64,000 bases of DNA from JAGXRK01 sp963714415 (GCA_963714415.1 CAVQOL010000001.1:1-64000); one strand, 5' to 3'. Shown: positions 1 through 9,135, counted from the first letter of the stretch. Program-made: numbers and translations. Notes: a model not told the origin generated them from the sequence alone.

Positions 1-624
1 GGCTGCGGTAAAAGTGTTTTAATAAAACATATTGTCGGTTTGCTTCGCCCTGATTCTGGTCACGTAAAAGTTGAAGGTAAGATTGTTGATGACTTATCTG
101 AAAATGAACTGTATCGTTTGAGGAGAAAATTCGGATTTCTTTTCCAGGGTTCCGCCTTATTTGATTCACTAACTGTTGAAGAAAATGTTTCTCTTTCTCT
201 AATTGAATCATTCGACAAACATTCCAAATTTGAAATAGAAAAGGTTGTGTCTGAAAAACTTGAACTCGTTGGTTTGTCCGGTACTGAAAATCTTAAACCG
301 TCAGAACTTTCAGGTGGAATGAAAAAAAGAGTCGGGCTTGCACGTGCTCTAGTTACAAATCCCGATTATATCTTGTACGACGAACCGACAACAGGACTTG
401 ACCCCATAATGTCTGATTCAATTGACAGTCTAATCAAAGATCTTTCAGATAAACTTAACGTTACTTCAATTGTTGTTACGCACGATATGTACAGTGTAAA
501 AAACGTGGCTGACAAAGTTGGAATGATGCATAATGGTGAAATTTATTTTTTAGGCAAACCCGAAGAGCTCAGTAGTTCTAATGATCAGGTCATTATAGAT
601 TTTAAAAGAAGAACTGAAGTATAA
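1..624 (+). CDS. ABC transporter ATP-binding protein, MlaF/Mkl type (5' end missing)
   Basis: The frame is open from the first base, so the N-terminus lies outside the window; 207 residues are visible. It begins inside the Walker A loop (GCGKSVLIKHI), followed by a Q-loop region (FLFQGSALFDSLTVEENV), the signature LSGGMKKRVGLARAL near visible residue 103 and Walker B YILYDEPTTGLDP near 123, then an H-loop (VVTHDM). The phrase GSALFDSLTVEENV and the TTGLDPI Walker B are typical of MlaF-type ATPases that drive phospholipid or other lipid exchange between inner and outer membranes with an MlaE permease and an MCE-domain protein. Those partners would lie outside the window, so the assignment rests on the ATPase alone. 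It acts at the cytoplasmic face of the inner membrane. The family is fairly certain, the lipid substrate is inferred. Confidence 0.85.
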   Translation, partial: GCGKSVLIKHIVGLLRPDSGHVKVEGKIVDDLSENELYRLRRKFGFLFQGSALFDSLTVEENVSLSLIESFDKHSKFEIEKVVSEKLELVGLSGTENLKPSELSGGMKKRVGLARALVTNPDYILYDEPTTGLDPIMSDSIDSLIKDLSDKLNVTSIVVTHDMYSVKNVADKVGMMHNGEIYFLGKPEELSSSNDQVIIDFKRRTEV

Positions 625-680
625 GATCAGGTATTAGTTCGTAAAAAGCTAAAATTATTAATTATTTAATCTCAAAAGAA

Positions 681-728
681 TAGCATCTCCGCACATAAAA
701 CTTTACAAATCTAAGTGCGAAGATGCTA
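681..728 (-). terminator. Stem-loop between convergent genes, probable terminator of the carbamoyltransferase operon
   Basis: Two 14-base arms (681-694 and 715-728) are inverted copies with one mismatch, around a 20-base loop. The stem starts just after the stop of the minus-strand carbamoyltransferase gene, and on that strand it is followed by a TTCTTTT stretch. It could also stop transcripts of the upstream plus-strand ABC gene, although there is no clear T-run on that side. Confidence 0.55.
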
Positions 729-734
729 ATTAAA

Positions 735-1667
735 TTACATTGTTAAAGCCATTATGGCTTTCTGAACGTGAAGCCTGTTTTCAGCTTCATCGAAAATTAC
801 AGAGTTAGGAGAATCGGCAACTTCATTTACGACTTCTTCTCCCCGGTGTGCAGGCAAACAATGCATAAACAAATAATCATCTTTTGCATTCTTAACTAAA
901 TTGGAATTAACCTGATATTTAGCAAACTTTTTCTTCCTTTCTACAGCTTCAGTCTCTTGTCCCATACTAGCCCAAACATCTGTGTACACTATATCTGCAT
1001 TTTTAACTGCAGCAACAGGATCGTTCGTTATCTCTATTTTTGAGCCCATATATTTTGCAAACTTTTTGGCATTTTCAACAATTTCCTTATTAGGCTTGTA
1101 TCCGGAAGGAGAAGCAATCGCTACATTCATCCCTACTTTTGAACAACCATTCAATAAGCTGTGCGCCATATTATTTCCGTCACCAATGTAAGCGAGTTTT
1201 AATCCATCCAATTTTCTTTTCTTCTCGAGAATAGTAAACAAATCTGTTAGAACCTGGCATGGATGAAGAAGATCTGTTAATCCATTTATTACGGGGATTC
1301 CGGCATACTTACCAAGTTCAACAACATCCTTATGATCAAAAGTTCTGATCATTATTCCGCTAAGATATCTCCCCAAAACCTTTGCTGTATCTGAAATACT
1401 TTCACTTGTTCCTAATTGTAAATCATTTGGACCAAAGTACATTCCAATTCCACCTAACTGATAAATGCCTGTTTCAAATGATACTCTTGTTCTTGTAGAT
1501 CTTTTTGTAAAGATCATACCGAGTGTTTTTCCTTCAAGACACCTGTGAGCTTCACCCGTATAAAGTTTTTCTTTCAGTGATTTACTCACATCAAAAATCT
1601 GATAAATCTCTTCAATTGAAAGATCTGCAATTGAAATAAGATTTTTTCCTTTCATATTAACTGCCAT
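735..1667 (-). CDS. argF: Ornithine carbamoyltransferase
   Basis: A 310-residue cytoplasmic enzyme that joins carbamoyl phosphate and ornithine to citrulline and phosphate, or runs in reverse in arginine catabolism. The carbamoyl-phosphate site STRTR lies at residues 57-61, HPCQ at 135-138, the ornithine-loop DVWASMG at 230-236 and HCLP at 269-272. These motifs and the full length match ornithine rather than aspartate carbamoyltransferases. A GGGAA ribosome site precedes the ATG. The gene starts 26 bases after the carbamate kinase gene, so they form an operon. That pairing suggests catabolic use (arcB role: citrulline to ornithine plus carbamoyl phosphate, then ATP by the kinase), but no arginine deiminase is present in the window and an anabolic role cannot be excluded. 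Confidence 0.93.
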   Translation of the reverse strand: MAVNMKGKNLISIADLSIEEIYQIFDVSKSLKEKLYTGEAHRCLEGKTLGMIFTKRSTRTRVSFETGIYQLGGIGMYFGPNDLQLGTSESISDTAKVLGRYLSGIMIRTFDHKDVVELGKYAGIPVINGLTDLLHPCQVLTDLFTILEKKRKLDGLKLAYIGDGNNMAHSLLNGCSKVGMNVAIASPSGYKPNKEIVENAKKFAKYMGSKIEITNDPVAAVKNADIVYTDVWASMGQETEAVERKKKFAKYQVNSNLVKNAKDDYLFMHCLPAHRGEEVVNEVADSPNSVIFDEAENRLHVQKAIMALTM

Positions 1668-1693
1668 TTATGATTCCCTTTTATTTTAGATTA

Positions 1694-2647
1694 TTAATTC
1701 TTTTGTTCAGATGTTATAATTGTACCTGAGCGGGGATTTCCAAGCTGAGTTGACTCAGTAATAATTGTTTCCTTGCCGCCATTTCTTATAAAATGTATAG
1801 CTGCTTCAATTTTAGGACCCATACTACCTGCAGCAAATTGTCCTTGATTTAAGTACTCCTCTGCCTGTTCAACAGTAATTGTATCCAATGCTTTCTGGTC
1901 AGGCTTACGAAAATTAAGATATACTTTAGGAACATCTGTCAGAATAAAAAAGTCATCGGCGTCTATTTCATAAGCAAGAAGAGCAGAGGCACGATCTTTA
2001 TCAATTACTGCTTCAATTCCGTGCATTTTTTTTTGTTCATCGAGATAAACAGGAACACCGCCGCCGCCGGCAGCTATTACAATGTTTCCCTTTTTAACAA
2101 GATTTTTAATGATCTTTTTATTCAAAACATCTTTAGGTTCGGGTGAGGCTACAATTCTTCGCCATCCGCGTTTGCCTGAGTCTTCTTTAAATATAAAATT
2201 ATTTGCTCGTGCCAGGAGGTCTGCCTCTTCCTTTAAATAAAAAGCACCAACAGGTTTCGTGGGATTTTCAAAAGCCGGATCATTTTTATCAACTAAAACC
2301 TGAGTAACCATTGTAACTACATTTTTTCTTATTTTCTTTTCAGCAAGAATATTTCTCAGTTGTCTTTCGACCATATAGCCAATTCCGCCCTGTGAATCAG
2401 CTACGCAAATATCCAATGGCATCTTTGGAATTTTGTAGGTGTTATAGCCCGCTTCGTTTCTAAGAAGAATATTTCCCACTTGCGGACCATTTCCATGAGT
2501 GATTACAATATTAAAATCATTTTCAAGTAATTTTATAAGATTGATGCAAGTATCGTAAGTGTTTCTTTCCTGTTGCTGAATTGTACCTGTTTCATTTCCT
2601 CTTAACAATGCATTTCCCCCTAAAGCAACAACGGCAATTTTTTTCAT
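1694..2647 (-). CDS. arcC: Carbamate kinase
   Basis: A 317-residue amino-acid-kinase-fold enzyme that makes ATP from carbamoyl phosphate and ADP (or the reverse). Visible family motifs are the N-terminal VVALGGNALL, HGNGPQVGNILLRNE near residues 51-65, VIAAGGGGVPV near 191-201, AVIDKDRASALLA near 214-226 and the C-terminal GSMGPKIEAA. The length is normal for ArcC. It is the first gene of a two-gene minus-strand operon with ornithine carbamoyltransferase. Arginine, agmatine, or purine/allantoin degradation could supply the carbamoyl phosphate; nothing in the window says which. A biosynthetic role as carbamoyl-phosphate source is less likely because bacteria normally use CarAB for that. Confidence 0.95.
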   Translation of the reverse strand: MKKIAVVALGGNALLRGNETGTIQQQERNTYDTCINLIKLLENDFNIVITHGNGPQVGNILLRNEAGYNTYKIPKMPLDICVADSQGGIGYMVERQLRNILAEKKIRKNVVTMVTQVLVDKNDPAFENPTKPVGAFYLKEEADLLARANNFIFKEDSGKRGWRRIVASPEPKDVLNKKIIKNLVKKGNIVIAAGGGGVPVYLDEQKKMHGIEAVIDKDRASALLAYEIDADDFFILTDVPKVYLNFRKPDQKALDTITVEQAEEYLNQGQFAAGSMGPKIEAAIHFIRNGGKETIITESTQLGNPRSGTIITSEQKN

Positions 2648-2802
2648 AAAAACCCTGTTTACATTTTATCTTTTTCTGTAATATTTTAATGTAAATAATA
2701 TACAAACTTAATCAAGGCTAAGTGGAAATAAAATAATTCTGTTAGTGATTTTGTCTATCTTTATTCGTTCTCTAAACAGTTTTTACTCATAATATTAAGC
2801 AA

Positions 2803-3405
2803 ATGGATAATAAAGGTAAATTAATATCAGATGATCTGCTCAAACCGGATAATATGATCAGACTGTATGCTTCAGGTGCATTTCCAATGGCTGAAAGCAA
2901 AACCGGACACATAAATTGGTATATGCCTGAAACACGATGTGTTATCCCTCTGGATAATTTTAATATACCACGATCATTGAAGAAATCTGTGGAAAAGTCG
3001 AATTTTGAAATCAGATATGATTATGATTTTTTGTCAGTAATAAAAAATTGTTCAATCAGAGAGGAAACTTGGATATCAGATAAACTCATAGCGGCATATA
3101 AAAAATTACATAAGCGTGGATATCTTCATACAGTTGAAACGTGGATGAATGATGAGTTGGTTGGCGGACTTTATGGAATAACTTTTCGCGGGGCGTTCTT
3201 TGGTGAGTCAATGTTCTCGGTTGTATCACAAGCTTCCAAAGTAGCATTGATGTATTTATTGAACAGATTAAAAGATAAGAGTTTTGTTCTACTTGATGTC
3301 CAGTATATGACCGAACATCTAAAAATGTTCGGTGCAGTAGAAATTGAATGGGAAGAATATCAATTAAAACTTCAGGAGTCTTATTTGAGAAACTGTGAAT
3401 TCTAA
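2803..3405 (+). CDS. aat: Leucyl/phenylalanyl-tRNA--protein transferase
   Basis: A 200-residue cytoplasmic enzyme that adds Leu or Phe from tRNA to proteins with N-terminal Arg or Lys, marking them for ClpAP in the N-end rule pathway. The N-terminus has the family phrase YASGAFPMAE and INWYMPETRCVIP. The middle carries HTVETWMNDELVGGLYG and the hallmark GAFFGESMFSVVSQASKVAL, and the C-terminus has LLDVQYMTEHLKMFGA. The length is slightly short of the about 230 residues usual in proteobacteria, with the loss in the N-terminal region. It is a single gene, divergent from the carbamate kinase operon across a 155-base gap. Confidence 0.95.
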   Translation: MDNKGKLISDDLLKPDNMIRLYASGAFPMAESKTGHINWYMPETRCVIPLDNFNIPRSLKKSVEKSNFEIRYDYDFLSVIKNCSIREETWISDKLIAAYKKLHKRGYLHTVETWMNDELVGGLYGITFRGAFFGESMFSVVSQASKVALMYLLNRLKDKSFVLLDVQYMTEHLKMFGAVEIEWEEYQLKLQESYLRNCEF

Positions 3406-3895
3406 AGGTATAAAGTAAAAAATATTGTCTGCGAATTATTGTTTTTTTCTATAATCTCAAGTATTTAGCAGTTTAGCTAACTTTAATATTATAAGACCAA
3501 AGTGATTGAATCTTCAGAATTTCGGCTATTTTGAAAGCTTTCCTTATATCCGAAAGAAATCCTTACTCATAGGTAATAAAAGTTTACAAATGTAAACTAT
3601 TGATGCATAACTCTCACTTTAAGAATTTAATCTTCTTTCTACAAAAAAAAGTACTGTTATTTACAACTGTCCAAAAATCAACGAATATTGTTGATTTTGA
3701 AAATTTTTCCTTCAAAATCGTTGTGTTTCATCAATTTGCATCTTATGATTTAACGACGGTTAAGCTATAATCTTTGTGGTATGGATATTGTTTACTCTAG
3801 TAAAGAGTTTTGAATTAAAAAATATAAATGTTTAGCACAAAACTTAATAGAAGCAAGAATTTGGTGGAAATTAAGATAGATCAGAGAGGTATATT
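3406..3895 (+). other. 490-base AT-rich gap with two perfect inverted repeats
   Basis: No reading frame with coding character was found. Two structures stand out. A perfect 18-base palindrome, AGTTTACAAATGTAAACT, lies at 3581-3598. A hairpin with 9-base arms (AAAATCAAC / GTTGATTTT) around a 7-base loop lies at 3674-3698. The first looks more like a regulator site and the second could be a late terminator for aat or part of a leader for the next gene. The next gene has an AGAGAGG ribosome site just before its ATG. Confidence 0.4.
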
Positions 3896-4948
3896 ATGGG
3901 AAAGAGTTCATTAATCATCGTTTTAGGTATGTCGATTATAATCGGTTTTTTCACTTTAAAGTTGAATTCAAATTCCAGTGAAAACGTTTCGACTACCGTT
4001 GACTCGTTTAATAAAACACAAGCTCGACTTATTGCAAACTCCGGAGTTGAAATTTATCTGGAAAAATTAAAACATGACCGAACAATGATCGGCAAAACTT
4101 ATTCAGGCAACAATCTTTTTAGTGGAACTTATAGTGTCAAAATTGAAGGTCCAGAAGATACGGTATTGGTTACTTCTGTTGCTAATTTTATGAATGTGAC
4201 ACATACAACTGTTGTAGAAGCCGAAGCAGATAGAGTCCCTTTCTACCCAGGACCCGGAGCTATGTATTTATCAGGTAAAACTGTTGCAGCGTTAAAGAAA
4301 AATGCTATTAATGGAAGCATAGAAATTAATGGAAAAGATCACGATCTGAATGGCGATACTATCCCTGGTGCATCAAGTGTTCCGGGTATTGCCGTCGATG
4401 GAGCAACCCAATATAAATCTGTTATGGATATGATCACCAAAAACACTATCGATCAGATTATTGGTTACGGCGGCACTCCAAGTGTTCAGGTAATATCAAA
4501 TGAAGTTAATTGGGCAGAATATGCTCAATTGCTGGCTGATAATGCCGATATTGTTATAAATACTCAAGAAAAAATGGATAGTGTTTTAGGAAAAAAAGAA
4601 CCTTGGGGAACTGTAACGAATCCTAAGGTGACTTTTATAAATGGCGATATCCACTTAAATAATTCCTCAACAGCAAGCGGAGTTGGTATTTTAGTAGTGA
4701 ACGGCAGCTTGGAAGTAAATGGTACCTTCAATTACAAGGGTTTAGTAATTGCATTTAAGAATACAAGTGTAGATATTAAACTTAATGGTAATGGATCAAT
4801 TATAGGCAGCTTAGTTGTTGCCGGAGATAAGATTAACGTTGAAGTAGCTAATGGAAATTTTGATGTTTTATATAGCACCGAAGCAATGAATCTCATTCAA
4901 AATTTACTTACAACTAAAAGATTTACTATCCTTAGCTGGTGGGAATAA
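3896..4948 (+). CDS. PilX-like pilus assembly/surface protein, paralogue 1
   Basis: A 350-residue protein of unknown precise function. Residues 1-25 (KSSLIIVLGMSIIIGFFTLKL) form one hydrophobic membrane helix with only a Gly-Lys before it, like a processed type IV pilin or minor pilin such as PilX/GspK. It continues with ARLIANSGVEIYLEKLKHD, which resembles the amphipathic helix after a pilin N-terminus. The C-terminal half (about 240-320) is rich in short Gly/Asn beta repeats (GVGILVVNGSLEVNGTFNYKGLVIA), as in the beta-rich C-terminal domain found on PilX-type proteins or bactofilin-like folds. It ends LTTKRFTILSWWE. The next gene is a paralogue with the same ends. The surface or pilus role is an inference from the N-terminus. 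Confidence 0.6.
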   Translation: MGKSSLIIVLGMSIIIGFFTLKLNSNSSENVSTTVDSFNKTQARLIANSGVEIYLEKLKHDRTMIGKTYSGNNLFSGTYSVKIEGPEDTVLVTSVANFMNVTHTTVVEAEADRVPFYPGPGAMYLSGKTVAALKKNAINGSIEINGKDHDLNGDTIPGASSVPGIAVDGATQYKSVMDMITKNTIDQIIGYGGTPSVQVISNEVNWAEYAQLLADNADIVINTQEKMDSVLGKKEPWGTVTNPKVTFINGDIHLNNSSTASGVGILVVNGSLEVNGTFNYKGLVIAFKNTSVDIKLNGNGSIIGSLVVAGDKINVEVANGNFDVLYSTEAMNLIQNLLTTKRFTILSWWE

Positions 4949-5452
4949 GAAAATAGCGAATTTATATAACATAAGCATTTATATGATTTCTTAACGGAGT
5001 GGTATTAAAACTTAACGTATCTAATATCTAACTCTAATTCTCTCTTCTTGAGATTTTCAATTATGTTTAAATTAAAATAAAGGAGAATATCACGTAATCC
5101 TTTTATAAAACCCTGAATTTTGCCGATATTCTATATTTATTTAGCTAAATCTTCCTTCTTTTATCAGCATTTATTTTTCAGAAATGTTATTCGATTTTTA
5201 TGGCATCAATATTGAATTTATCCCCTTTGCATGGTTAACTAATTAGAATTAAGACAATCCGCAGAAAATACAGGGCAATCGTAATTCTCTCTTTTTTAGT
5301 CAATACGATTTAGTTAATCCTCTCCAGAAAATAAAATCTGTCTAATTTGGGACACAAACGGAAAATTTAAACAAATTTCTGAATTGATCGATCTATTGGT
5401 TGAACATTTTCAGAAATTAATTTGAAATTGAAATTAATCAGAGAGAAATGTC
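4949..5452 (+). other. 504-base gap between the two PilX-like paralogues
   Basis: AT-rich with many stops in all frames. I see no gene and no strong terminator. The distance to the preceding stop nearly equals the gap upstream of paralogue 1, and the last bases before both genes are alike (ATCAGAGAGG versus ATCAGAGAGA, then ATGGGAAA), suggesting that the duplication included at least the translation start region. Each gene probably has its own promoter. Confidence 0.4.
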
Positions 5453-6481
5453 ATGGGAAAAAGCTCACTAATCATCGTTCTGGGTATGTCGGTTATAATT
5501 GGCTTTTTTATACTTAGATTAAATGCCAATTCTAACGAGAATACAACGACTACCGTTAATATGTTCGAGCAAACTCACGCCCGATTAATTGCTAATTCGG
5601 GCGTTGAGGTTTACTTGGAAAAATTGAAACACGATCTGAGTCTGGCTAATCATACATACACAAATAATAGTTTGTTTGAGGGAACTTACGATGTTAAAAT
5701 TTCAGAAGTAAGCACTGAGGGTGTTGTTACCGTAACTTCTAATTCAAGTTTTATGGATGTCAATCACACAACAGTTGTTGAAGCATTAGCTGACAGATTA
5801 CCGATACCTCCACTTCCAGGGGCTCTCTATCTTTCAACGTCGGTAATAGAAAAAACCAAGATAAACGGAAACATCACAATAAGTGGTTTAAATCATAAAC
5901 TCGATGGAACTTTAACCGAAGTCCTAAATGACGATATAATGGGAATAGCTGTTGATTATGAAAGCCAGGTCTCGCCGCTCGAGACAAGTATAATTGGTTC
6001 CGCAGTTGTTGAAGGGAAGCCACCAATTGGTGTAGTTCCTGAACAAGTAGATTGGAAGGATTATTCAGCAGATGCGGCAGATAATCCTGACATTTTAATT
6101 ACACCAGAAACAAATTTAGCAAAAATAAACACATTAGGAACTCTTTCAGTGCCAAAGACCACTTTCGTTAAAGCTGGGGATAAAGGTGTAAAGTTCAATC
6201 AAAATCTCAGCGGTTGTGGAATTTTAGTTGTTGATGGTAGTCTGACTATTAATGGTACTTTTGATTACTGGGGAATTATTATTGCTTATAAGGAAACAAA
6301 TATTGAAATAAACTTTATGGGTAATTCTACAATCTATGGCGGTATTTTAGTTACCGGTGACAGAATTGATCTTAATATATCAAGTGGAAATTTTGAATTG
6401 TTATACAGTTCAGAGGTTCTGAATCTTATAAAGGATTTATTGTTGACTCAGAGATTCAAAGTTTTAAGCTGGTGGGAATAA
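5453..6481 (+). CDS. PilX-like pilus assembly/surface protein, paralogue 2
   Basis: A 342-residue paralogue of the protein encoded at 3896-4948. Shared blocks are the N-terminal MGKSSLIIVLGMS helix, ARLIANSGVE.YLEKLKHD at about 43-62, NHTTVVEA.ADR near 110-120, the beta-repeat segment GILVVDGSLTINGTFDYWGIIIAYK, and the closing RFKVLSWWE. The middle (about 120-240) has diverged strongly, so the two copies share anchors and differ in the central region, which would be the exposed part if this is a surface protein. A strong terminator follows at once. The function is unknown; a minor pilin or surface-polymer subunit is the best guess from the architecture. Confidence 0.6.
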   Translation: MGKSSLIIVLGMSVIIGFFILRLNANSNENTTTTVNMFEQTHARLIANSGVEVYLEKLKHDLSLANHTYTNNSLFEGTYDVKISEVSTEGVVTVTSNSSFMDVNHTTVVEALADRLPIPPLPGALYLSTSVIEKTKINGNITISGLNHKLDGTLTEVLNDDIMGIAVDYESQVSPLETSIIGSAVVEGKPPIGVVPEQVDWKDYSADAADNPDILITPETNLAKINTLGTLSVPKTTFVKAGDKGVKFNQNLSGCGILVVDGSLTINGTFDYWGIIIAYKETNIEINFMGNSTIYGGILVTGDRIDLNISSGNFELLYSSEVLNLIKDLLLTQRFKVLSWWE

Positions 6482-6515
6482 GACATACCCCTTAGTTGTT
6501 AATTATGCCCAAACG

Positions 6516-6549
6516 AATTCCCCTCGCAATGAGGGGAATTTGCTTTTTA
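6516..6549 (+). terminator. Rho-independent terminator after the second PilX-like gene
   Basis: A perfect 10-bp stem (AATTCCCCTC / GAGGGGAATT) with a 5-base loop, followed by TGCTTTTT. It begins 35 bases after the stop codon and ends just before the stop of the convergent M24 peptidase gene. Confidence 0.9.
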
Positions 6550-6556
6550 AACTCAT

Positions 6557-7747
6557 TTATCTGATCAGTATAAGTTCCTTCTGTGGTTTGGTTATAAATT
6601 CACAGCCATCTTTTGTTAAATAAACTTCTTCCTCAATTGTAGAAACACCAAAGCCTTTAACCGGCAAACGAGGTTCAATTGTAAATATCTGTCCTTCCTC
6701 TAATGGCATAAAAGGAGTATCACCATATTTTTCCCAACGTGGGAAAAGTCCGGCTCCACCATCGTGAACTGATCTGCCAAGCTGATGACCGAGTCCGTGC
6801 GGATATTCTTCATAACCATTTTCAGTAATATAATTTCTGGCAATATCATCCATTTCAACTCCCTTAACTCCGGGTTTTAATGCATCGGCAACCATTTGAA
6901 TTGCATCACGAATAATTTCAAAACCTTTTTGAACTGTTTCAGGAGCTTTATCTTCATTTTTGTTAAGTACATACCAGGTACGTTGAATATCGGAACAATA
7001 GCCTTTTAGCTTTATTCCAAAATCCATATTGATCATATGTCCATAGTCAACTTTTCGATCTGTTGGTCCTGAATGCGGTCCTGCAGGATCAGGTCCTGTA
7101 AAAACAGCTGGACAATGTGTGTCCTCCCATGCAAGTTCGTAACCTTTCTCTACAACAATTCTTTTTACGTAGTTTGCAATATCTAATTCTGTAACACCGG
7201 GTTTAATAAACGTTGTTGCCATATCAAATATTTTAAGAGTTTCATCAGCAGCTTCTTTCATAATTGCAAGTTCCGCTTTTGATTTTCTTCCGCGCAATGC
7301 AGATATAACTTCTTCGGCACTTACGAGTCTCTTTACATATTCAGTTCCTGCCAGATGATCAAGAAGAATCTGATACATTCCGTAAGTTAGTCCGTCAGCA
7401 AGTACCGAATTTTTAGAATAATTAATTGCTATTGTTTTAGGATTTTTTTTAGTGATATATTCGACCAATGGTTCGCGGATGGATTTAAGGTATCCAATTA
7501 CATTCTGATAAACACCTGCTTTTACAAAGTTCTCTTTTTCCATATCACCAACAATTGCTGTTTTATCACCATCTATATTGATTATGAAAGCTGATTGCCA
7601 TGTGGAACTGTTTCCAACCGTAACATCTAATGCGGGATCTTTTAATGCTCCGGTTTCACGGACAAAGGTGATCCACATATCAATATTTTTTTCTTTAAGA
7701 ATTTCTACTGCCTGATTGGTTTTTTCTTTGATTATTTCGAACGACAT
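6557..7747 (-). CDS. M24 family metallopeptidase (Xaa-Pro aminopeptidase-like)
   Basis: A 396-residue protein with a creatinase-like N-terminal domain (about 1-150) and a pita-bread M24 catalytic domain (about 160-390). The dinuclear metal ligands can be followed: Asp in MNMDFGIKLKGY, Asp in CSDIQRTWY, His in YPHGLGHQLG, Glu in FTIEPRLPV and Glu in STIEEEVYL. Such enzymes remove an N-terminal residue before proline, or cleave X-Pro dipeptides, in the cytoplasm; no signal peptide is seen. Most of the HGxGHxxG pattern is present. It is a single gene converging on the PilX-like pair. The exact substrate (dipeptide or longer peptide) is unknown. Confidence 0.88.
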   Translation of the reverse strand: MSFEIIKEKTNQAVEILKEKNIDMWITFVRETGALKDPALDVTVGNSSTWQSAFIINIDGDKTAIVGDMEKENFVKAGVYQNVIGYLKSIREPLVEYITKKNPKTIAINYSKNSVLADGLTYGMYQILLDHLAGTEYVKRLVSAEEVISALRGRKSKAELAIMKEAADETLKIFDMATTFIKPGVTELDIANYVKRIVVEKGYELAWEDTHCPAVFTGPDPAGPHSGPTDRKVDYGHMINMDFGIKLKGYCSDIQRTWYVLNKNEDKAPETVQKGFEIIRDAIQMVADALKPGVKGVEMDDIARNYITENGYEEYPHGLGHQLGRSVHDGGAGLFPRWEKYGDTPFMPLEEGQIFTIEPRLPVKGFGVSTIEEEVYLTKDGCEFITKPQKELILIR

Positions 7748-7862
7748 AAATACCTCTGAAATGAATATGATTTTTAATTAACTACACTAAAATATAAATT
7801 TAAACAACTATAAATCTATGAATGACTTCATCTATGGAATTAACTAATGATTAAATTATCAT

Positions 7863-9134
7863 CTACCTTAGATAAATCATTTTTTTGGTTTGCCTGAAAT
7901 TATTTGCGGTTAGAGTATAAAAGTAAACTCCACTTGAAAAATTGTTTAAGTTCAAATCAATACTATGAGGTCCTTTTGATTTTCTTTCATCAATTAAAGA
8001 CTTCACCTTTCTTCCGAGAATATCATGAATCTCTAACTTCATATTAGAATCTTCAGGTAAGAAAAAAGTGATAATAGTTTTTTCACTAAATGGATTTGGA
8101 TAATTTTGATCTAAAAAAATCTTTGAGGTATCATACGGCGGAATAAATGGTTTATCAAATTTGATTCTAATTAATGTCCCACTTACCCCTGAACCATAAC
8201 CTGTATATTCATCTACAAATTGTAAATCGTAAATTTCTGAGCTATCTGGTGCATTTATTTTTTCCCAGGATTCTCCACCATCCGAAGTATAAAGGAAAAA
8301 TGTTCCGGAGGCAGACCAGCCCTCATTTTCAGTTCTAAAATCCAAAGCAAAAGATAATGCAAAATGTTCTGTATCTGTAAATGTCCATTCCAAACCTGCA
8401 TTTGTAGAACGAACAATTCCAACAGGAAAAATCCCTTCTGGGTCACCACTGATAGCAATAATATTGAGTGAGTCTTGAATATGGAAATCGTAAACCTCGT
8501 CGGGACTAACACCTTGAGCTGACCAGTTTAAGCCTCCATCTGTTGTTCTCCACATGACACCGGCTCTATCACGAGCACCTCCGCAAGCATATCCAAGTTG
8601 CTCATCATAAAACTTAAATTTAATAACGGGATAATCTGATAATAAACTGGAATCCACATTAGCCCTTATCCAATTCATGCCTCCATCTGTTGTGCTTGCA
8701 ATATAATCTCCGCCCATAAAGCCGTTTAATGAATCCAGGAAATAAACTGTGCGGAATAATGTAAATTCCTCCGGATAATTTTGAACATTCCAGTTTTCTC
8801 CACCATTTGTTGTTTTGAGAATTTTTTGAATAAATGGCGTCGTGAATGGGAAAGACAAAGCCCAACCGAGATTTTCATTCAAAAAGAAAATATCATAAAT
8901 AAATGTTGTTACCCCTGTATTGAGTATAGTCCAATCATCTCCGCCGTTAGTAGTTTTTACAACAGTCCCATTTCCGCCGGCAGCCCAAATATAATTTTCA
9001 TTTACAGCATAGAGATTTCTCAGAAGCTGATCTGTGGGTGAATTTAACACTTCCCAATTGTTTTGTCCAAGTAATTGTGGACTTACAAATAGATAAAATA
9101 AAAATATTATAGTATGTGTTAGCTTGAAATTCAT
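7863..9134 (-). CDS. Secreted YCF48/BNR-like repeat protein with T9SS sorting domain
   Basis: A 423-residue protein. Residues 1-23 are a signal peptide ending at LLGQ. The body (about 25-330) contains repeated beta-propeller units of the form VVKTTNGGDDWTILN, KILKTTNGGENWNVQN, YIASTTDGGMNWIRAN, MWRTTDGGLNWSAQG, IVRSTNAGLEWTF and LYTSDGGESWEKIN, i.e. the TxDGGxxW signature of YCF48/sialidase-like propellers. The last about 80 residues (DQNYPNPFSEKT ... SSGVYFYTLTA ... KKMIYLR) form a T9SS C-terminal sorting domain. It is therefore exported through the outer membrane and attached or released at the surface. The ligand is unknown. It directly follows the metallophosphoesterase gene with one base between them. 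Confidence 0.85.
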   Translation of the reverse strand: MNFKLTHTIIFLFYLFVSPQLLGQNNWEVLNSPTDQLLRNLYAVNENYIWAAGGNGTVVKTTNGGDDWTILNTGVTTFIYDIFFLNENLGWALSFPFTTPFIQKILKTTNGGENWNVQNYPEEFTLFRTVYFLDSLNGFMGGDYIASTTDGGMNWIRANVDSSLLSDYPVIKFKFYDEQLGYACGGARDRAGVMWRTTDGGLNWSAQGVSPDEVYDFHIQDSLNIIAISGDPEGIFPVGIVRSTNAGLEWTFTDTEHFALSFALDFRTENEGWSASGTFFLYTSDGGESWEKINAPDSSEIYDLQFVDEYTGYGSGVSGTLIRIKFDKPFIPPYDTSKIFLDQNYPNPFSEKTIITFFLPEDSNMKLEIHDILGRKVKSLIDERKSKGPHSIDLNLNNFSSGVYFYTLTANNFRQTKKMIYLR

Positions 9135-9135
9135 T

